Shown here: piece after piece, positions 25,558 through 35,654 of the stretch
Numbering within the stretch: position 1 is the first letter of the stretch
Layout of the letters: every line of letters starts with the position of its first letter
NCBI GenBank assembly: GCA_910586215.1
Contig: CAJUGH010000010.1
Span: 1-64,000, forward strand
Reading direction: 5' to 3'
Length of the DNA stretch: 64,000 nt
From: an uncultured Acetatifactor sp.
GTDB lineage: Bacteria > Bacillota > Clostridia > Lachnospirales > Lachnospiraceae
Made by a program: the position numbers and the translations under genes
The notes under the pieces: model-generated
What the model was told of the DNA's origin: nothing
What the model saw: only the letters and a program-made list of their open reading frames with translations
The model's database searches: none

Positions 25558-27294
25558 CTACAACTTTATGAAAATGGCAGTCTCTTCCCGGAGTTTTTCC
25601 GTGATCTCCTGGTTCTCGTCCATGTGTCCGCTGATTCTGCCTATATCGTCCACCAGGCGTCTTGTGCCTTCTGATGCATGGGATACGCCATCCACGCCGC
25701 TGTCTATGGCAGTGACAATGGAATTGACTGCCAGGGCGATTCCATCCACTTCGTTTTTCAAGGCATCGGTCTTATTCTTGAATTCTTTCATGACCCGTTC
25801 CACATAGGTGGAGTCTTCCCGGTAGCGGACACCTCCTTCCAGGAACTTGCGGAATTCCGGAAGAATGGAGTCATTGATATATCCCACCATGCCATTGGCG
25901 TTATCTGCCAGATTATGTACGGCATGGATAACCGTCTCGTTGATCTTCTGGATGCGTCCTGCCGCATCCCGGCTGGAGTCTGCCAACTGGCGGATCTCCT
26001 CGGCCACCACCATGAATCCCCGGCCCACGTCCCCGGCCCTGGCGGCTTCTATGGAGGCATTTAGGGCCAGCAGGTTGGTGCTGCTGGAGATTTCCAGGAT
26101 ATCATTGGTCAGCATATTGACCTGGTCCACACTCTTGGAATCCTCGATGGCTTCCGTCAGTACGGTCATGATCTCATGGATCCGGCGATCTGCTTCTATC
26201 ATACTGCTCTCGGCATTGCGTTCCAGATGCTCCGCCTGGCTCTTCATTTCCTCAGAGTAGATGTCCATGGCAGAGGATCTCTCTGCCATGTGGTTGACTT
26301 CTGCCTGTATGGACTCCACGCTTTGGCTGATCTTACTGGTAGAATCGGAGATCTCCTGCATGGTGGCAGACAGTTCCTGGGTCATGGCAGACAGGTCAGA
26401 TACATTTTCATTTGACATGCTGACACTTTCCAGAACCTGGCTGACTACGGTATCCATGCGCCGGGAACTTAGGGTGATGGTTCGAAGGATCTGCTGGAGT
26501 TTTTCCATAAAGGTATTGATACCGCCACCCAGTGCGGCAATCTCGTCATCATAGGAGAAGGAAATCCGCCTGGTCAGGTCGCCTTCCCGCCTGTCAATGC
26601 CGGCAATGATATCCCTAATGTCCCGCTTGGCCATGGAAACAGGGCGGATCACCCGGATCAGCACAATGGCGATTGCACCTGTCATGGCGGCCAGGCTGAT
26701 ACAGATGGTGATGGTATTGCCAATGAGGGACTGCCTGTACACCACGTCCAGCTGCATTCTGGCCTCCCCGGCCCGGAGGGTGATATCTTCCATCAAGAGC
26801 TTCATGTCTGTCTGCATGGCCTCGCTGGATTCTGCCACCTGGTCATTGGCCCAGGCATAGGCTTGGGCGGTCTTGCTGTCTGCACTGCAGGCCACCAGAT
26901 GCACAATGGCATGTTTCAGTTCCTCGTAGTGGACCAGCAGGTCATTGTAGGTGGCCAGGTTATCCTCGTTCACAAAAGTCCTGTAGGCGGCTAGCCTTTG
27001 GTCCAGTTCTGCTTCCTGGGACTTGATCTGTTCCACTACCTGGATCATGGTATCGAAATCCGTTGCAATGATGTGGGACAGGGATTTCTGGTGGATCTCC
27101 TGGGCCATTTGCTGGATGTCGGTCAGTTCCTGTATATCCGGCAGCAGTCCGTCTGCTATGGCTGAGGCATTTCCGTTGACATTCCGGATATTGCTGATGG
27201 CAGTGATGTTGGAAAGGATGGATACAATCCCCAGTGCCAGCACCGGGAACAGGATTAAGAACTTGATGCCCATACTGTGTTTTAGCTGTTTCAT
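25558..27294 (-). CDS. methyl-accepting chemotaxis protein
   Basis: 578 residues. A membrane helix (about 8-30), an extracytoplasmic four-helix bundle (about 31-187), a second membrane helix (about 190-212), a HAMP region, and a cytoplasmic signalling domain whose tip reads [20 protein letters not shown] followed by [18 protein letters not shown]. It would relay ligand binding to CheA/CheW. It is the second gene of an operon with a sugar-binding lipoprotein gene that ends 16 nt upstream, which suggests the binding protein presents the ligand to this receptor. No other chemotaxis genes lie in the window. Confidence 0.93.
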   Translation of the reverse strand: MKQLKHSMGIKFLILFPVLALGIVSILSNITAISNIRNVNGNASAIADGLLPDIQELTDIQQMAQEIHQKSLSHIIATDFDTMIQVVEQIKSQEAELDQRLAAYRTFVNEDNLATYNDLLVHYEELKHAIVHLVACSADSKTAQAYAWANDQVAESSEAMQTDMKLLMEDITLRAGEARMQLDVVYRQSLIGNTITICISLAAMTGAIAIVLIRVIRPVSMAKRDIRDIIAGIDRREGDLTRRISFSYDDEIAALGGGINTFMEKLQQILRTITLSSRRMDTVVSQVLESVSMSNENVSDLSAMTQELSATMQEISDSTSKISQSVESIQAEVNHMAERSSAMDIYSEEMKSQAEHLERNAESSMIEADRRIHEIMTVLTEAIEDSKSVDQVNMLTNDILEISSSTNLLALNASIEAARAGDVGRGFMVVAEEIRQLADSSRDAAGRIQKINETVIHAVHNLADNANGMVGYINDSILPEFRKFLEGGVRYREDSTYVERVMKEFKNKTDALKNEVDGIALAVNSIVTAIDSGVDGVSHASEGTRRLVDDIGRISGHMDENQEITEKLREETAIFIKL

Positions 27295-27310
27295 TGGCTG
27301 ACTTCCTTTC

Positions 27311-28597
27311 CTAATTATACGACAATGTGATACCGTCTACCATGGTATCTAGAAGTTCCTGCAGGTTGGTATTCTGGGGGTTTCCCTCCCACATGGTCTG
27401 ACCGAAGATCTGGACAGGCTCCCAGAAATTGCCACCTACCCGCTGCAGGCTGGCATGTGCCGACTGGGACAGGATCGCCTGGATGGCCGGGGAGGCTGCC
27501 ACCTGGGGGGAATCAGCGGCCTGGATGTTGGAAGGACCCTGACCCCGCATCAGGAATCGCAGGGTCTGGTTCTCCTGGCTGGTGATCCAGGCAGCCAGCT
27601 TCCCTGCCCAATCTATGTGCTCGGAATAGGCATTGACTCCTATCATCTTATAACCGGCAAAAGAAGACATCTGCACCTGCCTGCCGGCACAGGTGTAGGT
27701 AGGCAGTTTTGCAGCACCATAATCCGCACCCCATGCCTGCTGCACGGTGTTGGAGTTCCAGACCCCGGAGACCCCGGCTATGACAGTGCCATCCAGCACA
27801 CCTGCCACAAAATCCGTGTCTGTGACACTGGAAAAGGCCGGATTTGCAGAGATATCCAATAGTGCCCTGGCCACGTCCGTTCCCTTGATGGCTGTATCTG
27901 TGGCATTCCAGTTGCAGTAATTGGATACACCGTCATCATTCATGCCCAGTTCCATCCCGGTCTCCCCGAAAAAGGAGTAGAGGTACCAGCCGGATGTCCA
28001 GTCCATGGTCACGTATTTTCCTGCTGCGGCTGCTTTTTCCAGGATGGTATCCAGGGATGTTACATCTTCCTCCTTGAGATAAGCCTTGTTGTAATATAGA
28101 AAATAGCCATTGTCCGCTGTCATAGGATAAGCATACAGGGTATCGTTGACGCAAGAGGCCTGCCAGGCACCTTCAATGTTGGCGTCCCGGACCCCGGCTT
28201 CATCCTCCACCCTGGCCAGCACACCTGCGGCAACCAATACCCGGAGCTGGTCGTCCGCGAAGGCGAACACATCTGCCCCCCCTTCCGGATCTGCAAGGAG
28301 CGCATCCTTACAGGAAGATTCACTTACATATTCCAGGGTGATGTCAAAACTGGCCGCACCGGCATATTCCTGCTGGAAACCTTCGATGATCTGGTTAAGC
28401 AGTTCCCCGTCCTCTTCGGCACCCCACAGGGTAAGGGCTACAATATCCCTATCCGAGCCTGGGGAGAGACTTTCCCCATTGTCCTGTCCGGGGAGATCTG
28501 TGCCCGGCGCAGCATTACCATCTGGGGCGCCGCAGCCTGCAAGCAGCCCGGAGACTGTGATCAAGGTGGATAGAAAAACATACGTTTTTTTCTTCAT
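27311..28597 (-). CDS. extracellular sugar-binding lipoprotein (MalE-like)
   Basis: 428 residues. A lipoprotein signal ends in LLAGC (Cys22). The mature protein has the family 1 solute-binding fold: [67 protein letters not shown] and [15 protein letters not shown] precedes ATG 28597, which gives a clean signal peptide; a much longer upstream frame is open but not coding-like. Its only close partner is the chemoreceptor gene downstream; there is no permease. It probably binds oligosaccharides for sensing, possibly shared with a transporter elsewhere. Confidence 0.88.
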   Translation of the reverse strand: MKKKTYVFLSTLITVSGLLAGCGAPDGNAAPGTDLPGQDNGESLSPGSDRDIVALTLWGAEEDGELLNQIIEGFQQEYAGAASFDITLEYVSESSCKDALLADPEGGADVFAFADDQLRVLVAAGVLARVEDEAGVRDANIEGAWQASCVNDTLYAYPMTADNGYFLYYNKAYLKEEDVTSLDTILEKAAAAGKYVTMDWTSGWYLYSFFGETGMELGMNDDGVSNYCNWNATDTAIKGTDVARALLDISANPAFSSVTDTDFVAGVLDGTVIAGVSGVWNSNTVQQAWGADYGAAKLPTYTCAGRQVQMSSFAGYKMIGVNAYSEHIDWAGKLAAWITSQENQTLRFLMRGQGPSNIQAADSPQVAASPAIQAILSQSAHASLQRVGGNFWEPVQIFGQTMWEGNPQNTNLQELLDTMVDGITLSYN

Positions 28598-28643
28598 GGC
28601 GATACACTCCTTACAGATACAGGATACACTCCTGTCAGAAAGT

Positions 28644-28672
28644 ATTATATCAAAAAATGTCATGGATGGGAA
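28644..28672 (-). promoter_or_regulatory. promoter of the binding protein-chemoreceptor operon
   Basis: On the minus strand TTCCCA (28672-28667), 17-bp spacer, TATAAT (28649-28644). The leader contains GGAGTGTATC twice, 22 bp apart; the proximal copy holds the ribosome binding site. Confidence 0.6.
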
Positions 28673-28763
28673 GTGTGAACGGAAGGAAGACATTATTTTG
28701 TCCGGACGGGATATGGTCCTGCGGTCTCTTAGGGGTGAAATGCCATACCTTGTGTAAAGTATA

Positions 28764-28792
28764 TTGCTTTTTCTACAGTGGAAAACTAAAAT
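28764..28792 (+). promoter_or_regulatory. promoter of the LytTR/GHKL operon
   Basis: TTGCTT (28764-28769), 17-bp spacer, TAAAAT (28787-28792), 62 nt before the response-regulator start. Confidence 0.6.
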
Positions 28793-28854
28793 ATAGTCAG
28801 ACAGATCCGGACAAAGGACAAGGCCATTGGCCAAACCAGATAAAAGGGGCAATT

Positions 28855-29574
28855 ATGATCAGAATAGCGGTATGCGATGACGATGAGAAGACCAGGGAGG
28901 ATACCCTGGCGCTGCTTCGGGAATACGGGAATGCACCTCTGGAGGCAGAGGGGTATCCCAGTGGGGAGGCGTTGCTCCAGGCAGGGAAAGTATATGATAT
29001 CCTGCTGCTGGACATTGACATGGAAGGAATGGACGGGATCGAGACAGCCAGACGGATCCGGGAGGCAGACCGGGAGGTAAAACTGATCTACGTCACGAAT
29101 TATAGCGACTATATGACATTTGCATTTGCAGTACATGCTTTTGCCTATCTGTTGAAGCCGCTTGGCAGGGAGGAACTGTATGCCCAGCTGGATGAAGTGC
29201 TGCGCTACAGTGCTCCCGGGCCGGAACAGGAGATGGAATTCCTGACAAGGGAGGGTGTGCTGCGGGTGAAGCCCTCCCAGATCCTGTATTTTGAGTACCT
29301 GGACAGGTGGGTGCTGCTGCATACCACAGAGGGGGTATGGCACTTGAAGAGGCAGATTGCGGAGGTGGCCAGCCAGATGGCGTCCTTATGCTTTGCCGTC
29401 CCCCACAAGAGTTTTGTGGTGAACCTGTATGCAGTGCGCCAGATCAAGGGGTATGAGATCAGCTTGACAAACGGACAACAGATTCCACTGTCCCAGAAGA
29501 AGTCTGCAGGCTTCAGAAGGGCCATGAATGAATATCTGGCAGGAGAGGGGGGACGGGCAGTATGGCATTTCTGA
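28855..29574 (+). CDS. LytTR family response regulator
   Basis: 239 residues. Receiver domain (1-120) with CDDDEKTRED, phosphoacceptor LLLDIDMEGMDG, and YVTNYSDYM/LLKPL; LytTR DNA-binding domain (about 130-235) with REGVLRVKPSQILYFEYLDRWVLLHT and VPHKSFVVNLYAVRQIKG. AAAAGGGG precedes ATG 28855. The stop overlaps the following GHKL kinase gene by 13 nt, so the two are translationally coupled partners. It is transcribed divergently from the sugar-binding protein and chemoreceptor genes, which are possible targets. Confidence 0.93.
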   Translation: MIRIAVCDDDEKTREDTLALLREYGNAPLEAEGYPSGEALLQAGKVYDILLLDIDMEGMDGIETARRIREADREVKLIYVTNYSDYMTFAFAVHAFAYLLKPLGREELYAQLDEVLRYSAPGPEQEMEFLTREGVLRVKPSQILYFEYLDRWVLLHTTEGVWHLKRQIAEVASQMASLCFAVPHKSFVVNLYAVRQIKGYEISLTNGQQIPLSQKKSAGFRRAMNEYLAGEGGRAVWHF

Positions 29575-30845
29575 TTTATTTTCTCCTGCCCCTGGGGGGG
29601 AGCCTGCTGCTACAGGGGGCTATGTTCTACGGGGCCTATAGGATTGCAGGACGCCCACGGCCTACCCTTGGGGGAATCGGGTTGGCCGTGGTATTTTCCC
29701 TGACGGGTGTAGGTTTTTCCGTGTTGGGAAATACCTGGGTAAACCTCCTGTTTGCCGTTATTATGTTTCCCTTTGTGGCCAGATGGGTATTCCGGGCATC
29801 CAGGGCTGCCATAGTGCCCTATTTTATCCTGTCTGCAGCAGTCTTTCTGGCAGATGCCGTGGTGATTTCCGGTATGCAGTTTTTACTGGTGACAGGAATG
29901 CTCAGTCTGAATGCAGTGGAACTGGGTTACATCCTGCAGGTGTTTTGCGCCAGGATGGCAGAGTTCATGGTGATCCTGCTGGTATCCCTGGCGGCAGAGA
30001 AGCGCACGGAGGGGCATGTGGCCCTACGGCAGGTATTGCTGTCCATACTGCTGCCAGCATTTTCCCTATTCAACCTGTATGCCATGGTGTATCTGCTGCA
30101 GATATTCTTTACCCTGGAGGGTATGGTCCTGCTGGTTCTGGACCTGGGGATGCTGATCGGACTGAACATTTATTTCTGTCTGCTGGTGGATACCATAGGC
30201 AAGAACCATAGGCTGGAGGTGGAGAGGAATCTGTACAGGCAACAGGCCCTCCAGTACCAGTACTATGAGCGGCAGGAGGAGAAATACGAGGCGTCCAGGA
30301 AGCTGATCCATGACATCCGCAATCATATCCAGGCCATGGAGGCCCTCTACAGCAGGGAGGGTGCCATGGAGGCGGCCCGGTATGCGGGGGACATCCAGAG
30401 GATGCTGAACCAGTTCGGGCAGAAGTACTATACTTCGGAGAAGTTATTGAACCTGATCCTGAATGATAAGGCGGAAGCCATGCGGCAGGCCGGGGTCAGG
30501 GAGGATATCAAGGTGGGGGAACTTTCCCTGGACTTTATGGAGAGCACAGATGTGACGGCCCTGTTTGCCAACCTGTTGGACAATGCCATTGCGGCAGCGG
30601 CCACAAGCCGGGAAAGATATGTGCGCCTGCGGGTGGGGGAGGCAAGGCAGTTTGTGTCAATTGTGATGGAGAACGGATGCGACAACAGGCCACGGCGCAA
30701 GGGCAGCGGGTTTTACTCCCGCAAGCCAGGACATGAGGGCCTGGGTCTGGAGATCATACAGCGGACAGTGGCCCGATATGGAGGGGATGTGTCTTTTGAG
30801 TGGCGGGAGGGTGTGTTTTACACCAGGGTGCTGCTGGGGAACTAG
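29562..30845 (+). CDS. GHKL-type sensor histidine kinase
   Basis: 427 residues. About six or seven membrane helices fill residues 1-215, with no separate extracellular domain, as in AgrC-like kinases. A linker coiled coil leads to the phosphoacceptor HDIRNHIQAM (about residue 250), the N box FANLLDNAIAAA and the G box GHEGLGLEII. It overlaps the LytTR regulator gene by 13 nt. The signal is unknown; such kinases often sense peptides. The next gene encodes a YhfC-type protease 28 nt downstream, which may belong to the same operon. Confidence 0.9.
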   Translation: MAFLIYFLLPLGGSLLLQGAMFYGAYRIAGRPRPTLGGIGLAVVFSLTGVGFSVLGNTWVNLLFAVIMFPFVARWVFRASRAAIVPYFILSAAVFLADAVVISGMQFLLVTGMLSLNAVELGYILQVFCARMAEFMVILLVSLAAEKRTEGHVALRQVLLSILLPAFSLFNLYAMVYLLQIFFTLEGMVLLVLDLGMLIGLNIYFCLLVDTIGKNHRLEVERNLYRQQALQYQYYERQEEKYEASRKLIHDIRNHIQAMEALYSREGAMEAARYAGDIQRMLNQFGQKYYTSEKLLNLILNDKAEAMRQAGVREDIKVGELSLDFMESTDVTALFANLLDNAIAAAATSRERYVRLRVGEARQFVSIVMENGCDNRPRRKGSGFYSRKPGHEGLGLEIIQRTVARYGGDVSFEWREGVFYTRVLLGN

Positions 30846-30873
30846 GTAATGCTTTGGGAAAAGGAGGGATAAA

Positions 30874-31593
30874 ATGTTGGTGGTAAGCTTGCTTACGGGA
30901 ATCCTCATCTGTTTCGGGGTACCCATAGGGGGGCTGGTGATTCTGCTTACAAGGCATAAGAAGAAGGGAGTGGGACTGGCCTTCCTGTGGGGGGCGCTGG
31001 CATTTTTTGTGAGTCAGATGCTGATTCGGGTTCCCATTTTACAGCTTGTACTGCCGGGGATGGCCTGGTATGCCGTCTTACAGCTGGATCCCTGGGCCTA
31101 TGGACTGTTCCTGGGCTTTACGGCGGGGCTGTTTGAGGAAGGTGCCAGGTGGATTGCCATGAGATGGCTCCTGAAGGGGAGGACTGAACGTGTCCATGGC
31201 CTGGCCTTTGGGCTGGGACATGGGGGAATCGAGGCTATGTTACTGGTAGGTGTCAATTTCCTGGTGATACTTGTGCTGGTACTGGCCGGACAGGGATCAC
31301 TCTTTCCCCTGGAGGCAGGCGGGGTATTTCTGGGCGGAGTGGAGAGACTTTACGCCTGCGCTTTCCATGTGGGGGCATCCCTGCTGGTGATGTATGGGAT
31401 CCGCCGGGGCAGGCAGGTATTGTGGCTGGGGATCGCCATCCTGCTGCACACCTTGATGGATGCGGCCATTGTGATCCTGGGCCGTGCATTTGGGGTGGGG
31501 GTGCTGGGAATCGAGTTTTTCGGGGCAGTGGTGGGACTTCTGACCCTGGCCCTGGGCCTGGGAGTATACGCCCGGGAAAAGAAGGTGGAATGA
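30874..31593 (+). CDS. YhfC family intramembrane metalloprotease-like protein
   Basis: 239 residues and about seven membrane helices. Motifs of the YhfC/PrsW-like group are in place: FEEGARWIAMR, GHGGIEAM, a lone His in AFHVGAS, and HTLMDAA near the C-terminus; Glu and His residues inside membrane helices are the likely metal ligands. AAAAGGAGGG precedes the ATG. It follows the GHKL kinase by 28 nt. It could process a membrane peptide or regulator for that system; this is inference. Confidence 0.85.
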   Translation: MLVVSLLTGILICFGVPIGGLVILLTRHKKKGVGLAFLWGALAFFVSQMLIRVPILQLVLPGMAWYAVLQLDPWAYGLFLGFTAGLFEEGARWIAMRWLLKGRTERVHGLAFGLGHGGIEAMLLVGVNFLVILVLVLAGQGSLFPLEAGGVFLGGVERLYACAFHVGASLLVMYGIRRGRQVLWLGIAILLHTLMDAAIVILGRAFGVGVLGIEFFGAVVGLLTLALGLGVYAREKKVE

Positions 31594-31690
31594 GAAATTT
31601 CCTTATCGAAATTGTGTACCCATTGAAAATGAGGAAATAATCAGGCATTGCGGTTGGCAGGCAAATCGTAAGAAACGGAGGAAGGAAAAC

Positions 31691-32176
31691 ATGGAAGGAA
31701 ATCTTGTAATCACAAAGAAAACAAAAAGGGAACTGAACCCGGAAAAGCCCAGGTGCATTGTGGGGCAGAAAAGGAGGATCCCTCTGCTACTGTCTATTCT
31801 GTGCCTGGTCTGCCTGCTGGCAGGCTGCAGTTCCACCAGGCTTGCAGATGCATTTGAGGAGGAACAGGTGAAGGCGGCAGCCCGGACGGTGGTGGACAAT
31901 CTCATCGCCGGGGCGTATGAGGCAGACATTGCCATGATGAGTCCGGCCATGCAGGAAGCTCTCAGCGCGGAGACCCTGGCGGCCAACATGGAGATGATAA
32001 ACGGGAAGACAGGAGCCTTCAAGGAGTATAAGAGTGTGGCTGCCGTGGGACAGAAAAGCGCCCAGGGCGGGGACATGGCCGTAGTGGTGATTGTGGCGGC
32101 CTTTGAGAAGGGGAATGTGACATACACCATAAGCTTCAATGCAGATATGGAAGTGGAAGGACTCTGGATGAAGTAA
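31691..32176 (+). CDS. DUF3887-like putative lipoprotein
   Basis: 161 residues. An unusually long basic N-terminus (about 30 residues) precedes a hydrophobic run ending in CLLAGC, so Cys46 would be lipidated. The mature part (about 55-160) resembles DUF3887: VKAAARTVVDNLIAGAYEADIAMMSPAMQEAL...YTISFNADMEVEGLWM, an NTF2-like small fold of unknown function. AGGAAGG is about 5 nt before the ATG. A convergent terminator separates it from the YesN-type regulator. It lies about 100 nt after the YhfC-like gene. Confidence 0.7.
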   Translation: MEGNLVITKKTKRELNPEKPRCIVGQKRRIPLLLSILCLVCLLAGCSSTRLADAFEEEQVKAAARTVVDNLIAGAYEADIAMMSPAMQEALSAETLAANMEMINGKTGAFKEYKSVAAVGQKSAQGGDMAVVVIVAAFEKGNVTYTISFNADMEVEGLWMK

Positions 32177-32177
32177 A

Positions 32178-32197
32178 AAAGCGAACAAGTTCGCTTT
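32178..32197. terminator. convergent terminator
   Basis: AAAGCGAAC (32178-32186) and its complement GTTCGCTTT (32189-32197). The A-run on the left becomes a U-run for minus-strand transcripts, so it best serves the regulator gene on that strand. Confidence 0.65.
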
Positions 32198-32253
32198 CTG
32201 GTTCCAAGTCCGTCTGACGATGGAATCTCCTATAAGGGAAAAGGACCGGGGCA

Positions 32254-33789
32254 TCAGTACAATGCCCCGATCTTTTTGTCCCGCCGGTACTGGATGGGAG
32301 AGGTGTCATAATATCTCTTGAAGGAGCGGTTGAAATAAGTCTGGCTGGAGAACCCGATCCTGTCCACAATATCCTTGATCCTCATGTCTGTATTCTCCAA
32401 TAGGTGGGCGGCGTATTTCAGCCTGGCATCGGTCAGGTAATCGTTGAAATAGTACCCGGTCTGCTGATGGAATACGGTTCCCAGATAGGAGGGTGTCACA
32501 TTCAGCCGGGCCGCCAGGGTCTTTAGGGAGATATCCTTATCAGAGAATTCATGTATGGTCTTGATCACGGCATCCACCATGGGGTACATGGACTGTTGCA
32601 TCCTGGCCAGGAGGGGATCACTGTCCTTCAGGAATGACAGGGTGAAGTCCTGATAGGCTTTCCGGGACTCCTGCAGTGTCATGGAGGAGGCTTCCATCCC
32701 TGGGTGCCCGCCAAGGGGAAGATTTAGGAGAGATCCGGCCAGTTCCGGACTTTTTTCCTGTAACTCATAGTCCTTCTTGCAGAGCATGGCGATCCGTTCT
32801 GCAAGGACATGATAGCAGCATAACGCAGGATCATAGTTTTGAAAAAGACTATCAAAACAGGTCCCTCCGGCGCTGCCGGCATCATAAGCCGCCAGGGATT
32901 TCCGGGCTTCTTCGTTAAGTCCTGTCACTTCCTGGTAGAACAGGAAAGGCAGACGGGAATGCTCCAGGAAGGAAAACCTGCAGGCCTGCTGGTAACTCTG
33001 ATGTACCTGGCAGCATTCCCGAACCGCACAGCCTGCACTGGCAAATACCTGGATGCCGTTGGAGGCAGCGGATTTCAGGATGGGTATGAGGAAAGTTCCC
33101 ACACCGGGTTCCTCCCTGGAAATGGGAGACAGTACGCCCACCAGCCGCAGGGGAGTCTCAAAGAAGAAGTTGCCGGTATAGTGTCCGGGAAGGTGTTGGA
33201 GGAAAAAGTCGAAAAAGCGGGACATCTCTGTCCCGGAATCTTCCCGGCAGGAGAAAACGGCCACCGTGAAGCTGGGGGCATCCAGGTTGATGCCCAGAAG
33301 ATCTGCTTTGGTGGACAATTCAGCATTACTGAGAAGGTTTTTCAACCATTGTTCGGTAAAGGCATTCCGGAAGGTCATCATGGAACGCCCGTAAGTAATA
33401 TTTAGTTGCTCCCTCTCCTTGATATGGCTGATGACCTGGCTGACGGCATCGGAGAGTTCATCGGGATCCAGGGGCTTTAACAGATAATTTTCTGCGCCAT
33501 ACCGAAGGGCAGTCCTGGCATATTCGAAGTTATCATAGGCACTGAGTACGATGGCATAGATGGAAGGCTTCGCTTCCTTGATTGCCTGGATGAGCTGCAG
33601 GCCGTTTAAGACTGGCATGGAGACATCAGTGATGACAATATGGACTGGATTAGCCAGGATATAATCCCGGGCTGCCAGCGGGTCTGTGGTGGCTAACGAA
33701 ATCTCAACATGGAAACCATTCCATTCGATGGCCTTAACAAGTCCCTCTACAATCAAAGGTTCATCATCTACGATCACTGCCTGATACAT
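32254..33789 (-). CDS. YesN-type response regulator with AraC DNA-binding domain
   Basis: 511 residues, typical of YesN. Receiver domain (1-120) with VDDEPLIVEGL, phosphoacceptor VITDVSMPVLNG, and LSAYDNFEYAR/LLKPLDPDEL; a long middle region; C-terminal AraC domain (about 405-505) with ISLKTLAARLNVTPSYLGTVFHQQTGYYFNDYL and IKDIVDRIGFSSQTYFNRSFKRYYDTSPIQYRR. The kinase gene lies 101 nt upstream on the same strand. The divergent neighbour is a carbohydrate ABC importer, the usual target of YesMN pairs. Confidence 0.95.
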   Translation of the reverse strand: MYQAVIVDDEPLIVEGLVKAIEWNGFHVEISLATTDPLAARDYILANPVHIVITDVSMPVLNGLQLIQAIKEAKPSIYAIVLSAYDNFEYARTALRYGAENYLLKPLDPDELSDAVSQVISHIKEREQLNITYGRSMMTFRNAFTEQWLKNLLSNAELSTKADLLGINLDAPSFTVAVFSCREDSGTEMSRFFDFFLQHLPGHYTGNFFFETPLRLVGVLSPISREEPGVGTFLIPILKSAASNGIQVFASAGCAVRECCQVHQSYQQACRFSFLEHSRLPFLFYQEVTGLNEEARKSLAAYDAGSAGGTCFDSLFQNYDPALCCYHVLAERIAMLCKKDYELQEKSPELAGSLLNLPLGGHPGMEASSMTLQESRKAYQDFTLSFLKDSDPLLARMQQSMYPMVDAVIKTIHEFSDKDISLKTLAARLNVTPSYLGTVFHQQTGYYFNDYLTDARLKYAAHLLENTDMRIKDIVDRIGFSSQTYFNRSFKRYYDTSPIQYRRDKKIGALY

Positions 33790-33890
33790 GGTCCTGCCCT
33801 CCTTTTCTTCTTACTATACAGACAGGCCGGAAAGGTGTCAAGAGGAGGAATGCTGGACCGGAAATGAAAAAGGGTGGAAAAGGAAGGAGA

Positions 33891-35654
33891 TTAAGCAAAT
33901 GAATCCTTCATCTCTTCCACGGTTATGGCAGGGAAGAGCAGTTCTACCTGGAACCGGATGTCCCCCTGTCCGTTTCCGATCTGCATGCTGCAGTCATCGT
34001 GGAACACGATGCGCAGCCGGGTGTTCACATTGGTGAGGGCGAAGCCAACGGCGTCTTTGTCTGCATATGGGCCGTCTGCCAGATTCTTTTTAAGGGCCTG
34101 CAGCCGCTGGGGCGAAATGGGATTCCCGTTGTTGGCCAGTTGCAGGCGGACATAGGACTTACCCTGGTCCTGGCAGGAATGGATAGATAGGGTGAAGAGG
34201 TTGTCCCGTCTCTCTGCCACGATGCCGTGGACAAAATAATTCTCAATCAGGGGCTGCAGGGTATTCTTGGGTAGGGCATAGCGGGATACCCTCTCATCCA
34301 TGTCGAACTCATAGTCAAAGTTCTGGAACCGGTACTGGTAGAGGATCATTAAATTCTCGCACAGTTCCACTTCCTCTTCCAGGGTCACGAATATGTTGGA
34401 ATTGATCTGCGTCCTGTAGATCTTGGACAGCAGCAGGATCATCTGGGAGGCATCAGCAGGCCTGTTGTTTATCACCTGGGTACGGATGATTTCCAGGGTA
34501 TTGTAGAGGAAATGGGGATTGATGCTGGTCTGGAGGGCATAGAGTTCGCTTTTCTTCTGCTGCAGTTCGTACACATAGGAGCGTTCCACATTCCGCTGCA
34601 GTTCCTCACACATGGCATTGAAACCATCTATGATCTGGGTGAACTCATTGCGCCCGGAAGGCTTCACGATGCGGTAGGTCAGGTCATCCACGGAAAAATG
34701 CTTCATGCCTTCCAGGATCCTGGATATGTTCCGGTGGGACAGGTAGTAGGTGATGTAGTACAGGCCGAAGGAGAACAGCGTCACCACCAGGGCAAAGAGG
34801 ATGATTAGGTAGGTGATGGAACTGACCGGAAGCCCGCGCCTGGCGGTATAATAGGTGACCTGGAAGCCATATTGCCTGTTGTGGAAGCTGCCTGTATAGC
34901 AGGAGGAAGCTTCCAGGTCCAGGGACGGGGCAGAGTGGAAGAAAAGGTGGCCCATATCATCTGTGATGGTGAAGATATTCTGCTGTCCCAGGCTGAAATT
35001 TGCCAGGATGTCCGTGTATTCTGTGGCAGAGTACAGGGGGATCAAGTAGCCCAGGGGGGTAGAAGGACTCCGGTAGAGCGTGGCGGTCATGCCATAGAAG
35101 GCATTGTGGCTCCCGTCACCGGCGCCGCAGGCGGTAAGCAGGCGACTTACGGTATCCAGGTCCAGGGCCTCCCCGGAAAAGGGGGTGGGAAGGGGCAGGC
35201 CCTCCAGGCCGCTTGTATAGGAGAGATAGGATCTGGAATCTGTGTAGCAGTAAAGCTGTCCCTGGGCAGGAGACAGGATTAGGAATCCCCGCAGGTACCG
35301 GTCATCCAGGCAGATGTCCGCAAGCAGCCGGATGCAGTAATTCCGGGTGGCCGGGGGGACATCTTCATAGGAAGGTGCTTCCAGCAGTTCACACAGCCGG
35401 GGATCACACTGTCCGTTGGACAGAAATTTGCCGGCCAGGACCTGGAAATCGGCATACCGGCTGGCGAAAGTCTCTGACAGGTTCATGGCGGCCAGGTCGT
35501 AGCTCTTTAGGTACTGGGCCTGCTCATACTGGAAGGAAAGGCGGGCTACAATCATGCTGGCCAGGATGGAAAAGGCGGCCAGCAGTGCCGTGCAGATCAG
35601 CAGCATCCGGGAGAAAAAACTATAACTTTTTTCGGAAGGGCACCTGTGTGTCAT
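33891..35654 (-). CDS. YesM-type sensor histidine kinase
   Basis: 587 residues. Membrane helix at about 14-36, extracellular sensor region (about 37-278), second membrane helix (about 279-305), HAMP, then the His_kinase domain with LQTSINPHFLYNTLEIIR (phosphoacceptor His) and an ATPase domain containing NTLQPLIENYFVHGI. CAGGAGG precedes the start codon. It is paired with the AraC-type regulator downstream and divergent from an LplB-type importer. It probably senses an oligosaccharide or its binding protein outside the cell. Confidence 0.94.
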   Translation of the reverse strand: MTHRCPSEKSYSFFSRMLLICTALLAAFSILASMIVARLSFQYEQAQYLKSYDLAAMNLSETFASRYADFQVLAGKFLSNGQCDPRLCELLEAPSYEDVPPATRNYCIRLLADICLDDRYLRGFLILSPAQGQLYCYTDSRSYLSYTSGLEGLPLPTPFSGEALDLDTVSRLLTACGAGDGSHNAFYGMTATLYRSPSTPLGYLIPLYSATEYTDILANFSLGQQNIFTITDDMGHLFFHSAPSLDLEASSCYTGSFHNRQYGFQVTYYTARRGLPVSSITYLIILFALVVTLFSFGLYYITYYLSHRNISRILEGMKHFSVDDLTYRIVKPSGRNEFTQIIDGFNAMCEELQRNVERSYVYELQQKKSELYALQTSINPHFLYNTLEIIRTQVINNRPADASQMILLLSKIYRTQINSNIFVTLEEEVELCENLMILYQYRFQNFDYEFDMDERVSRYALPKNTLQPLIENYFVHGIVAERRDNLFTLSIHSCQDQGKSYVRLQLANNGNPISPQRLQALKKNLADGPYADKDAVGFALTNVNTRLRIVFHDDCSMQIGNGQGDIRFQVELLFPAITVEEMKDSFA

